The notes: generated by a model not told the origin, from the sequence alone. A stretch of 22,226 nucleotides of DNA from an uncultured Bacteroides sp. (GCA_905198575.1 CAJKDC010000043.1:1-22226), one strand, 5' to 3'. Counted from the first letter of the stretch, positions 8,590-15,347 are shown. Program-made: numbers and translations.

Positions 8590-8826
8590 AATAAATCAAA
8601 AAATAAATCGTAGTATGCGAAAAAACTTGTGCTTTTCCTTTGGCATAGAAGGAAAACGACAACAATGGCAGACTAGGAAAATTCTTCCTGCAACCTGCAC
8701 AATTAATTTGAAAATGTATTGCTGAATAAAAGTGGTGAGTGTGGGGCGGAAAAGAGAAAGGCCCCGCTTGCCGCATGGCAGCAATAGAATAACCGGAAAC
8801 CGTAAAGATGATAGGAGTGAGGTTTC
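8590..8826 (-). ncRNA. Candidate structured leader or small RNA upstream of the winged-helix gene
   Basis: This is my reading of the 388-bp gap at 8571-8958, which holds no convincing gene. A minus-strand promoter box at 8833-8840 predicts transcription from about 8826 toward the winged-helix gene. The predicted transcript contains several perfect short hairpins: GGAAACC/GGTTTCC (8795-8801 with 8821-8827), AGGAA/TTCCT (around 8675-8690), and TTTTCCTT/AAGGAAAA (8633-8640 with 8649-8656). The last is followed within 7 nt on the minus strand by a T6 run. It could be an independent small RNA ending near 8620, a long 5' leader, or untranscribed spacer. I do not recognise a known RNA family. Confidence 0.3.
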
Positions 8827-8832
8827 CTTTTG

Positions 8833-8840
8833 CAAATATA
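8833..8840 (-). promoter_or_regulatory. -7 box firing toward the winged-helix gene
   Basis: The minus strand reads TATATTTG, an exact TAnnTTTG match, about 260 bp upstream of the ATG at 8570. No good TTTG lies at the -33 distance. Confidence 0.45.
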
Positions 8841-8958
8841 AGAAACTTTTGTTAACTTTATACCAATTATAGCAATATTTTTTTTCTCCGGTGTTACGAA
8901 AGGTAGAAACTGAAGTCATACCCGGTTGTTTTAAGAAAAGGAAATCATCAAATTAAAT

Positions 8959-9684
8959 ATGGATAAGAAAAGGAAGGATTTTTTACTGGATGGAAAGCCG
9001 ATCCCCGAATGGCTGAGGGAACTGGGCAAGGAGGGAAACGCAACTTTTGTTGCTTCATTGAATCCTGGAATTCCGCATGTGCTAGGCGTTCGTTTAGGAG
9101 ATATGCGCCGCCTGGCCAAGCAGATAGCTAGCAGTGATTGGGAGAGTTACCTGGATTCTGCAGGAGATTATTATATGGAAGAACGCCTGCTGCATGGCCT
9201 GGTCTTGGGAGCTGTCACTCCGGATGAAGATGTGGAAATCTATCTTAATCGTGTAACGAATTTTGTACATCAAATTAACTGCTGGTCGGTATGCGATTCT
9301 TTCCGTTTTGCAGGCGGAAAGCGTTATTTTACCCAGCACGAGCATCGCTTCTGGGATTACCTGACAGCCATGATGCAGCGCTCTGAAACCTATACGATAC
9401 GCTTTGGAGTAGTAATGACGCTTACCTATTATATAAAGGAAGCGTACGTCGACCGCCTGTTGGAATGCTATGCAGCCATCCGTCATCCGGATTATTACGT
9501 AAAGATGGCAGTGGCCTGGGCCTTGTCCGTCTGCTACGTAAAGTTTCCCCAACAGACATACGATTTGCTGTCACGCGGCACACTCGATGCTGAAACCTTG
9601 CAGAAAACCGTGCGCAAAATCAACGAATCACTACGGGTGGATAAGGCTTCCAAGCAGATAGTCACCCAACTCCTGAAACGATAG
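8959..9684 (+). CDS. AlkD-type DNA alkylation repair glycosylase
   Basis: The 241-residue all-helical protein belongs to the HEAT-like-repeat DNA alkylation repair family (PF08713). In Bacillus cereus AlkD (about 237 residues) the residues important for excising 3- and 7-alkylpurines are Trp109, Asp113, Arg148 and Trp187. Here Trp109 and Asp113 (NCWSVCDSF), Arg148 (YTIRFGVV) and Trp187 (VAWALS) fall at exactly the same numbers. That supports a functional base-excision glycosylase rather than a degenerate homologue. It is cytoplasmic. The gene stands alone between a non-coding gap and the Nif3 promoter. The ATG at 8959 is the first start and gives MDKKRKDFLLDG. I see no clear promoter box upstream. 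Confidence 0.9.
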   Translation: MDKKRKDFLLDGKPIPEWLRELGKEGNATFVASLNPGIPHVLGVRLGDMRRLAKQIASSDWESYLDSAGDYYMEERLLHGLVLGAVTPDEDVEIYLNRVTNFVHQINCWSVCDSFRFAGGKRYFTQHEHRFWDYLTAMMQRSETYTIRFGVVMTLTYYIKEAYVDRLLECYAAIRHPDYYVKMAVAWALSVCYVKFPQQTYDLLSRGTLDAETLQKTVRKINESLRVDKASKQIVTQLLKR

Positions 9685-9763
9685 TGCGATACTCTGCTTT
9701 CAAAATGCCCTGCGGCGGTTCTTTTTTTTAGAAAAGCATAGTGATAATCTCACATAAATTACG

Positions 9764-9771
9764 TATCTTTG
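9764..9771 (+). promoter_or_regulatory. -7 box for the Nif3/zinc-ribbon operon
   Basis: TATCTTTG at 9764-9771 matches TAnnTTTG exactly and lies 20 bp before the Nif3 ATG. A 10-bp direct repeat, CATGAAAATT, sits at 9772 and again at 9791, over the start codon. No clear -33 TTTG is present. Confidence 0.55.
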
Positions 9772-9791
9772 CATGAAAATTTTCGCGAATC

Positions 9792-10886
9792 ATGAAAATT
9801 AAGGAAATTATTACAGCCCTTGAGAAGTTCGCGCCTCTGCCATTGCAAGACGGATTTGATAACGCCGGTCTGCAAGTTGGATTGACAGACGCGGAAGCTA
9901 CAGGGGCTTTGTTGTGTCTGGACGTTACGGAAGCTGTGGTGGACGAAGCCATTGCACTGGGTTTTAACCTGATTGTTTCGCACCATCCGCTTATCTTCAA
10001 AGGCTTTAAATCGCTGACGGGTAAGGATTATGTGGAACGATGCGTACTGAAGGCTGTCCGTAACGAGATTGTGATCTACTCCATGCATACCAACCTGGAC
10101 AATGCGCAAGGAGGAGTGAACTTCAAGATAGCCCAGAAAATAGGTCTGCAGAATGTGCGTATTTTGGCTCCGGTGCAGAACGCCTTGCTCAAGCTTGTAA
10201 CGTTCGTGCCGGTTTCCATGGCAGGTGTCGTTCGTAATGCTTTGTTCGATGCCGGTTGCGGATGCATCGGCAATTACGACGAGTGCAGCTATAATCTGGA
10301 AGGTACAGGTACGTTCCGTGCTCTGGAAGGGACTCATCCGTTCTGCGGTGAGCAGGGGAAACGTCACGAGGAGAAAGAGGTCCGCATTGAGGTCATTCTG
10401 CCGGCATTCCGTAAAGGTGCCGTTATGAAAGCCTTGCTGGCTGCACATCCCTACGAGGAGCCTGCGTTCGATTTTTACGCCTTACAAAATGCGTGGAGTC
10501 AGACGGGTGCCGGAGTGGTAGGTGAGCTGGCCGAGCCAGAAACCGAGACCGAGTTCCTGAAGCGCATCAAGCAGACATTCGAAGTCGGTTGCCTCAAACA
10601 TTCGCGCATGGCCGGACGGCTGATTCGCAAAGTGGCACTGTGCGGTGGCTCGGGTGCATTCCTGTTGCCCGACGCTGTAGCAAGCGGTGCCGATGTGTTC
10701 CTGACCGGCGAAGTGAAGTACCATGATTACTTCTTTTACGACGACCGTATCCTGATAGCCGAGCTGGGACACTACGAAAGCGAACAATATACCAAGGAAA
10801 TATTTAATTCAATCATAAGGGAGCAGTTCCCGACGCTGGAAGTGAAAATGACCCGCGTCAATACCAATCCCATCAAATTTTTGTAA
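9792..10886 (+). CDS. Nif3-like dinuclear metal centre protein (DUF34)
   Basis: The 364-residue protein is the long form of the Nif3/DUF34 family, in which a PII-like domain (about residues 130-230) is inserted between the two halves of the metal-binding core. Metal ligands are visible in VSHHPLIF (His64, His65), in HTNLDNAQGGVN (His99, Asp103) and in the C-terminal GHYESEQYTK (His and Glu). Members form hexameric rings with a two-metal site. Older databases call them GTP cyclohydrolase I type 2, but the reaction is not established. It is followed after 9 bp by the zinc-ribbon coiled-coil gene, a pair that recurs widely in bacteria, so the two products probably act together. The ATG at 9792 gives MKIKEIITALEKFAP, the family N-terminus. 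Confidence 0.93.
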   Translation: MKIKEIITALEKFAPLPLQDGFDNAGLQVGLTDAEATGALLCLDVTEAVVDEAIALGFNLIVSHHPLIFKGFKSLTGKDYVERCVLKAVRNEIVIYSMHTNLDNAQGGVNFKIAQKIGLQNVRILAPVQNALLKLVTFVPVSMAGVVRNALFDAGCGCIGNYDECSYNLEGTGTFRALEGTHPFCGEQGKRHEEKEVRIEVILPAFRKGAVMKALLAAHPYEEPAFDFYALQNAWSQTGAGVVGELAEPETETEFLKRIKQTFEVGCLKHSRMAGRLIRKVALCGGSGAFLLPDAVASGADVFLTGEVKYHDYFFYDDRILIAELGHYESEQYTKEIFNSIIREQFPTLEVKMTRVNTNPIKFL

Positions 10887-10895
10887 ATTATCATT

Positions 10896-11690
10896 ATGGT
10901 GAAAGAAGCAAAAAAAGATCCGAACGAACTGAGTGTAGAACAGAAGTTGAAAGCATTGTACCAGTTGCAGACGATGCTGTCAGAAATTGACAAGATCAAG
11001 ACACTGAGAGGTGAACTTCCGCTTGAAGTACAGGATTTGGAAGACGAAGTAACCGGTCTGAGCACACGTATCGAGAAAATCAAAACTGAAATCGAAGAAC
11101 TGAAAGCTTCGGTTGCTACCAAGAAAATTGAAATCGAAACTGCCAAGGCTTCTGTTGAAAAATACAAAGCTCAGCAGGACAACGTAAAAAACAACCGCGA
11201 GTACGACGTTCTTACTAAGGAAATCGAATTCCAGTCGCTGGAAATTGAACTGTGCGAAAAACGTATCAGAGAATATACTGCTTCAATCAAAGCCAAGGAA
11301 GAAGAAATTGTAAAGAGCACTCACGCACTCGAAGAAAGAACAAAAGACCTGGAAGTAAAGAAGAACGAGTTGGACGAAATCATCTCTGAAACTAAACAGG
11401 AAGAAGAAAAACTGAGAGAAAAAGCTAAAGTGCTTGAAACTACCATCGAACCACGCTTGCTACAGGCTTTCAAGCGTATCCGTAAAAACTCACGCAACGG
11501 TTTGGGTATTACCTACGTTCAGCGCGATGCTTGTGGCGGTTGCTTCAACAAGATTCCGCCTCAGAAACAGATGGATATCCGTATGCGCAAGAAAGTTATC
11601 GTTTGCGAATACTGTGGTCGTATCATGATTGACCCTGAATTGGCTGGTGTAGTTCCTGAAAGAAATCTGGATACTCTTACAAAGAAATAA
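10896..11690 (+). CDS. Coiled-coil C4 zinc-ribbon protein (zf-RING_7 family)
   Basis: The 264-residue protein is a long charged coiled coil (about residues 15-190, rich in E and K heptads) with a C-terminal zinc ribbon. The zinc ligands are two CxxC pairs, Cys213/Cys216 (DACGGC) and Cys237/Cys240 (VCEYC). This is the PF02591 architecture. Helicobacter and other members have been proposed to bind nucleic acid, but the role is not settled. It is cytoplasmic. It starts 9 bp after the Nif3 stop and ends at a strong terminator, so it is the second and last gene of the operon. Codon use looks similar to highly expressed neighbours such as enolase. Confidence 0.92.
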   Translation: MVKEAKKDPNELSVEQKLKALYQLQTMLSEIDKIKTLRGELPLEVQDLEDEVTGLSTRIEKIKTEIEELKASVATKKIEIETAKASVEKYKAQQDNVKNNREYDVLTKEIEFQSLEIELCEKRIREYTASIKAKEEEIVKSTHALEERTKDLEVKKNELDEIISETKQEEEKLREKAKVLETTIEPRLLQAFKRIRKNSRNGLGITYVQRDACGGCFNKIPPQKQMDIRMRKKVIVCEYCGRIMIDPELAGVVPERNLDTLTKK

Positions 11691-11712
11691 TTCTCACTCT
11701 TTGATTTTATTG

Positions 11713-11759
11713 AAATCCGCTTGTGGCATCCGTTATAGATGCGCAAGCGGATTTTTTTT
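11713..11759 (+). terminator. Rho-independent terminator after the Nif3/zinc-ribbon operon
   Basis: AAATCCGCTTG (11713-11723) pairs perfectly with CAAGCGGATTT (11744-11754), with a second inner stem GCATC/GATGC (11726-11730 with 11738-11742) and a T8 tract at 11752-11759. The remaining roughly 220 bp up to the next gene holds nothing I can identify. Confidence 0.9.
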
Positions 11760-11979
11760 GCGTCCTTACTGTTGCAGTTTATCATTCGTGAGATAAGTAT
11801 TCTTCATGGCTGAAATGAAGGTAAGTCATTTTTGTGCCGCATGTTTATCAAAGTAATGATGCGCGAAAGAAGTACCGATATTTGTATGGATTAATTATCA
11901 ATATTTCAGTGGAATGAAAAATAAGACCAGGTTGCAGGTTATAATAGATGTTGTTAAATCTGTAAATAAATATTACTAT

Positions 11980-12438
11980 TTATAAAGTTTGAAGCATGGC
12001 ATAATCGGGGATTTCTTTCAAGAAATTGCAGCAAAACCGTTCATAATCTACCTTGCAACAGTAGTGCTCCAGACCATTGCTGACGATGAGATAATCTACT
12101 TTAAGCACGATATTATAGCGTGTAATCTGATCGAAAACCTGACGGGTGATGGGGACGGTAGGAGCTTTATATTCGATAATCATGCGCGGAGTACGGGTGC
12201 GGTCGTACAGCACGGTGTCGCAACGCTTGCGGGTTCCGTTCAGAGTGAGCTGCACCTCATTGGCCAGCAGGCCGGAAGGATATCCTTTGTGCTGAATGAG
12301 GAAATGTACGAAATGCTGGCGCACCCACTCTTCGGGAGTAAGGGCAACGTATTTCCTCCGCAGGGGGTCGAATACCATTTTTTTGCCATCTGTTACAGCT
12401 ATTTTAACTTGAAAATCGGGTAGGTTTAATGAGAACAT
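11980..12438 (-). CDS. Solo HsdR N-terminal domain protein (PD-(D/E)XK nuclease fold)
   Basis: The 152-residue protein resembles only the N-terminal nuclease part of type I restriction R subunits (HSDR_N_2, PF13588). It keeps a full PD-(D/E)XK core: the Asp in RCDTVLYD and the E-x-K of MIIEYKAP. There is no helicase part, and no HsdM or HsdS gene is near, so it is not a restriction system by itself. The family is widespread in Bacteroidales and its role is unknown. A start at 12462 is possible, but I choose the ATG at 12438: it gives MFSLNLPDF, a compact family-like N-terminus, and leaves a normal leader after the promoter box at 12473-12480. The gene is divergent from AMP nucleosidase. Confidence 0.85.
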   Translation of the reverse strand: MFSLNLPDFQVKIAVTDGKKMVFDPLRRKYVALTPEEWVRQHFVHFLIQHKGYPSGLLANEVQLTLNGTRKRCDTVLYDRTRTPRMIIEYKAPTVPITRQVFDQITRYNIVLKVDYLIVSNGLEHYCCKVDYERFCCNFLKEIPDYAMLQTL

Positions 12439-12441
12439 GCT

Positions 12442-12449
12442 TATTTTTG
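12442..12449 (+). promoter_or_regulatory. -7 box for the amn-holA operon
   Basis: TATTTTTG at 12442-12449 matches TAnnTTTG exactly, 41 bp before the amn ATG. It is one arm of an inverted repeat whose other arm is the minus-strand -7 box. No clear -33 element. Confidence 0.5.
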
Positions 12450-12472
12450 TATAATATATCAATTAGTATCCA

Positions 12473-12480
12473 CAAAAATA
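12473..12480 (-). promoter_or_regulatory. -7 box for the solo HsdR N-terminal gene
   Basis: The minus strand reads TATTTTTG, an exact TAnnTTTG match, 34 bp upstream of the chosen ATG at 12438. It predicts transcription from about 12466, which makes the alternative start at 12462 unlikely. Confidence 0.5.
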
Positions 12481-12490
12481 CGAAAAGATT

Positions 12491-13267
12491 ATGAAAACTA
12501 AAGAGGAAATTGTATCAAACTGGCTTCCGCGCTATACGCAGTGCAAACTGGAAGACTTCGGGAAATATATTCTGCTTACCAATTTCGATAAATATGTGGA
12601 GATTTTTGCAGAGCAGTTCAATGTGCCGGTTGTGGGCCGGACAGCCAACATGACTTCGGCACATGCAGACGATATAAGTATTATCAATTTCGGAATGGGC
12701 AGTCCCAATGCGGCCATCATCATGGACTTGCTGAGCGCCATCCAGCCCAAGGCCTGTCTGTTCTTGGGAAAATGTGGCGGATTGAGTTCGAAAACGGCTC
12801 TCGGAGATTTCATTCTTCCGATTGCGGCTATCCGTGGCGAGGGAACTTCGAACGATTATTATCCCCCCGAGGTTCCTGCGCTGCCAGCCTTCATGCTGCA
12901 GCGTGCCGTGTCGTCGGCCATCCGCGATTTCTCACTGGACTACTGGACGGGGACTGTCTATACGACCAACCGTCGTATATGGGAATACGATGAAAACTTC
13001 AAGGATTACCTGCGCAAAACCCGTGCAATGGGTATCGATATGGAAACGGCGACGCTGTTTGTTACGGGATTTGCCAACCATATTCCTACGGGCGCCTTGC
13101 TGCTGGTTTCGGATCAACCTATGATTCCGGAAGGGGTGAAGACGGAGAAGAGTGATTCGCTGGTGACCCAAAACTATGTGCGCGAACACGTACGGGTGGG
13201 CATTCATTCCCTGCAGATGATTCGCGACCAGAAGAAGACGGTTAAACACTTGAAGTTCGACTGGTAA
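12491..13267 (+). CDS. amn: AMP nucleosidase
   Basis: The 258-residue protein has the purine nucleoside phosphorylase / UdRPase fold. It matches the Bacteroidetes AMP nucleosidases, which split AMP to adenine and ribose 5-phosphate in purine salvage. Motifs include FGMGSPNA near residues 67-74, GKCGGLSS (93-100), the Met-Glu pair in GIDMETATLF (Glu185, ribose binding) and the catalytic Asp208 in LLVSDQPM. The Escherichia coli enzyme is nearly twice as long because of an extra N-terminal regulatory domain; that domain is absent here, as is usual for this lineage. Another nucleoside phosphorylase activity cannot be excluded by sequence alone. It is followed 17 bp later by holA, on the same strand with no terminator between. 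Confidence 0.88.
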   Translation: MKTKEEIVSNWLPRYTQCKLEDFGKYILLTNFDKYVEIFAEQFNVPVVGRTANMTSAHADDISIINFGMGSPNAAIIMDLLSAIQPKACLFLGKCGGLSSKTALGDFILPIAAIRGEGTSNDYYPPEVPALPAFMLQRAVSSAIRDFSLDYWTGTVYTTNRRIWEYDENFKDYLRKTRAMGIDMETATLFVTGFANHIPTGALLLVSDQPMIPEGVKTEKSDSLVTQNYVREHVRVGIHSLQMIRDQKKTVKHLKFDW

Positions 13268-13284
13268 CGGGAGGTAGCTGAGAT

Positions 13285-14301
13285 ATGGCAAAGGAAATAG
13301 GATATGAAGATATTGTAAAAGCCATTCGCAACAAGGATTTCCGTCCGGTGTATTACCTGATGGGCGAAGAGGATTACTACATTGACCGCATTGCAGACTA
13401 TCTGGTGGACTCGGTGCTGACGGAGTCGGAGCGCGAGTTCAACTATACGGTGATGTACGGTCCGGAAGTCGAGGTGGCTGCCGTTATCAATGCGGCACGC
13501 CGTTACCCGATGATGTCGAAGTATCAGGTAGTGCTGGTGAAGGAAGCGCAGGGTTTGCGGGGACTGGAGAACTTGAGCTTTTATCTGCAGAAGCCGCTGG
13601 AGTCGACTATCCTGGTGTTCTGTCACAAGCATGGAACATTGGACCGGCGGAAGAAGGTAGCTGCAGAGTTGGAGAAGATGGGAGTGCTCTTTGAGTCGAA
13701 ACGGTTGAAGGAAGCGCAGATGCCCGGATTCGTCACCTCGTATCTGAAGAGGAAGCAAGTGGAGATTGAGCCGAAGGCTTCGGAACTGATTACGGAATTT
13801 GTAGGAAACGACCTGAGCCGAATGGCCGGTGAACTGGAGAAACTGATTATAACGCTGCCGCCCGGACAGAAGCGAATTACCTCCGAACAGATAGAGCGAA
13901 ACATCGGAATCAGCAAGGACTATAACAACATCGAACTGAAGAACGCACTGGTGGAAAAGGACGTGCTGAAGGCAAATCGGATAATAAAATATTTTGACGA
14001 TAATCCGAAGGCAAATCCTATACAGGCAACGCTCTCCTTTCTGTTCAATTTCTTTTCGAATCTGATGTTGGCCTACTACGCACCCGACAAGTCGGAGCAA
14101 GGAATCGCGCAGCAACTGGGACTCCGTTCTGCCTGGCAGGCTCGCGAGTATATGCTGGCCATGCGAAAATATACGGGGGTAAAAGTGATGCAGATCATCG
14201 GCGAAATCCGATATTGCGATGCGCGGTCTAAAGGAGTGGGCAATCCGTCTACACCAAGTGGCGAACTGCTGAAAGAACTTATCTTTAAAATTCTGCACTG
14301 A
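13285..14301 (+). CDS. holA: DNA polymerase III subunit delta
   Basis: The 338-residue protein matches the delta subunit of the clamp loader, which opens the sliding clamp during replication. The N-terminus shows the expected FRPVYYLMGEEDYYIDRIADYLVD start of the AAA+-like domain. LSRMAGELEKLIITLPPGQKRITSEQIERNIG in the middle is the helical-domain signature. The C-terminal collar region has LEL-type helices around ATLSFLFNFFSNLMLAYYAP. Like other delta subunits it has no functional Walker motif. It lies 17 bp downstream of amn, probably cotranscribed, and the gap carries a G-rich stretch (GGGAGG) that may act as ribosome-binding site. A strong terminator follows. Confidence 0.93.
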   Translation: MAKEIGYEDIVKAIRNKDFRPVYYLMGEEDYYIDRIADYLVDSVLTESEREFNYTVMYGPEVEVAAVINAARRYPMMSKYQVVLVKEAQGLRGLENLSFYLQKPLESTILVFCHKHGTLDRRKKVAAELEKMGVLFESKRLKEAQMPGFVTSYLKRKQVEIEPKASELITEFVGNDLSRMAGELEKLIITLPPGQKRITSEQIERNIGISKDYNNIELKNALVEKDVLKANRIIKYFDDNPKANPIQATLSFLFNFFSNLMLAYYAPDKSEQGIAQQLGLRSAWQAREYMLAMRKYTGVKVMQIIGEIRYCDARSKGVGNPSTPSGELLKELIFKILH

Positions 14302-14341
14302 CATAGCAACTAGAATAAAAATGGTATTGTAAAACCTGGAT

Positions 14342-14393
14342 AATCGTCCCGGCAAAACTCAGAAAAAAATGGGTTTGCAGGGACGATTTTTTT
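14342..14393 (+). terminator. Rho-independent terminator after holA
   Basis: AATCGTCCC (14342-14350) pairs perfectly with GGGACGATT (14380-14388), with a second stem inside (GCAAAAC region with GTTTGC) and a T-run to 14393. It closes the amn-holA operon. Confidence 0.85.
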
Positions 14394-15283
14394 GTGCAAT
14401 TAACTGGAAGAAAATCTCTGGAACATCTGCTTTTGGCGGCAATAAACAGCACGATTGAACAAGGGGCAGGGGCATAAAGAAGCAAGGGTAGTGGGAGGGG
14501 AGAGGTTTATCAGCGTGAAAAGAGTGTCTTGATAGACCGTTTTTGCTAGATGAAGAGGAATTACAAACGTAAAATATGGGGTTAATACATTGTAAATAAG
14601 CAAATTAAGCCGTAATTCGACGCTTGAGATTTTAAAATTTACGTTTGTAACGATCTGAGGTAGGGAATAGATGATTCTGAAGAGTATTGGCACTTAAAGT
14701 GAAGGCAATGAGGCACAGTCAGGCAAAGTACCCGTACTGCAAAGCGTATCTTTGTAAACCGAACACGAAAAATCTCATTGAGTCTATAGAAAAGTCATCC
14801 GGAAGTGTAATTCTGTAAAGCAAAGAGTGTAATTTACAATTGGATAATATTAAGAAATATCACATATACATATATACATGTAAATAAATAAACGGCATTT
14901 ACAATTGTGATATAATTCAGATTGTTAATTTGAATATTTCCATAATCCAATTGGAGATTATCATATTTTTCTTTTTGTTTATTCACAATGATAAATGTAA
15001 ATGTATATTTATTGCATGCAATACTACTTATATAAGTAGGTGAAAACCAATCAGATAATAAAATAAATTCATAAACAACTTTAGATTTTCAAACTTTTTA
15101 CGAGTAAATATCCGTTATTTTGCGGCTATAATATTTATACAGCTGATAGTGAGTTGTAAACCAGTCTTTCGTTTTAAAAATGTAAAGATTTACTTTTATG
15201 GATGTACAGACAGTTTACATCCGTAATTTAGATATGTAAATATTGAATTTACAAAAAATCAATTCACATTTCTATAATGTAAA
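14394..15283. repeat. AT-rich non-coding kilobase with an array of TGTAA/TTACA half-sites
   Basis: No convincing gene lies here. Reading both strands I count TGTAA or TTACA about 17 times between 14561 and 15283, and a few more up to 15347. Some pair into palindromes: TGTAATTTACA (14828-14838) and TGTAAAT-N5-ATTTACA (15235-15253). The 11-bp word ATTTACAATTG occurs twice (14832 and 14897). Other structures are TTACAAACGTAAA (14561) inverted at 14638-14650, TCCAATTGGA (14946-14955), back-to-back palindromes at 15010-15039, and GGATGTA/TACATCC (15200-15222). An exact -7 box TATCTTTG is at 14747-14754 with no gene after it. I infer a protein-binding array controlling the following XRE gene. Confidence 0.6.
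15010..15039. repeat. Two abutting perfect palindromes
   Basis: TATTGCATGCAATA (15010-15023, 14 bp) is immediately followed by CTACTTATATAAGTAG (15024-15039, 16 bp). Both are perfect with no loop, so they look more like protein-binding sites than RNA hairpins. Confidence 0.6.
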
Positions 15284-15347
15284 TTTGCATTTATAAATAT
15301 ATATCATTACTTTTGTAATACAATAAAAAACGTAATTACACCTGTAA
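15284..15347 (+). promoter_or_regulatory. Promoter and likely operators of the XRE regulator gene
   Basis: TTTG (15284-15287) and TACTTTTG (15308-15315) are spaced by 20 nt, a full match to the Bacteroidetes promoter consensus, predicting a start near 15322. The -7 box lies inside ATTAC-TTTT-GTAAT, the -33 box abuts a TGTAAA site (15278), and TTACACCTGTAA (15336-15347) directly touches the ATG. Such overlap is what autorepression by a dimeric HTH protein would need. Confidence 0.6.

Noticed and set aside
11980..14301. A type I restriction-modification locus around the HsdR-like gene
   Set aside because: Only the small nuclease-like domain is present. There is no helicase, methyltransferase or specificity subunit, and the neighbours are housekeeping genes.
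13204..14355. A 383-codon open frame on the minus strand opposite holA
   Set aside because: It lies entirely opposite a well-matched DNA polymerase III delta gene. Its composition (many H, R, Q, L) is typical of an antisense frame and it has no recognisable motif.
14400..14693. A 97-codon minus-strand frame in the AT-rich gap after holA
   Set aside because: It has no motif, no ribosome-binding site and no promoter box, and overlaps the end of the half-site region. It looks like a chance frame.
14561..15347. CRISPR array or plasmid-type iteron origin in the repeat-rich gap
   Set aside because: The repeated unit is only 5-7 bp, with irregular spacing and both orientations. There is no 23-40 bp direct repeat, no cas gene and no replication initiator gene nearby.
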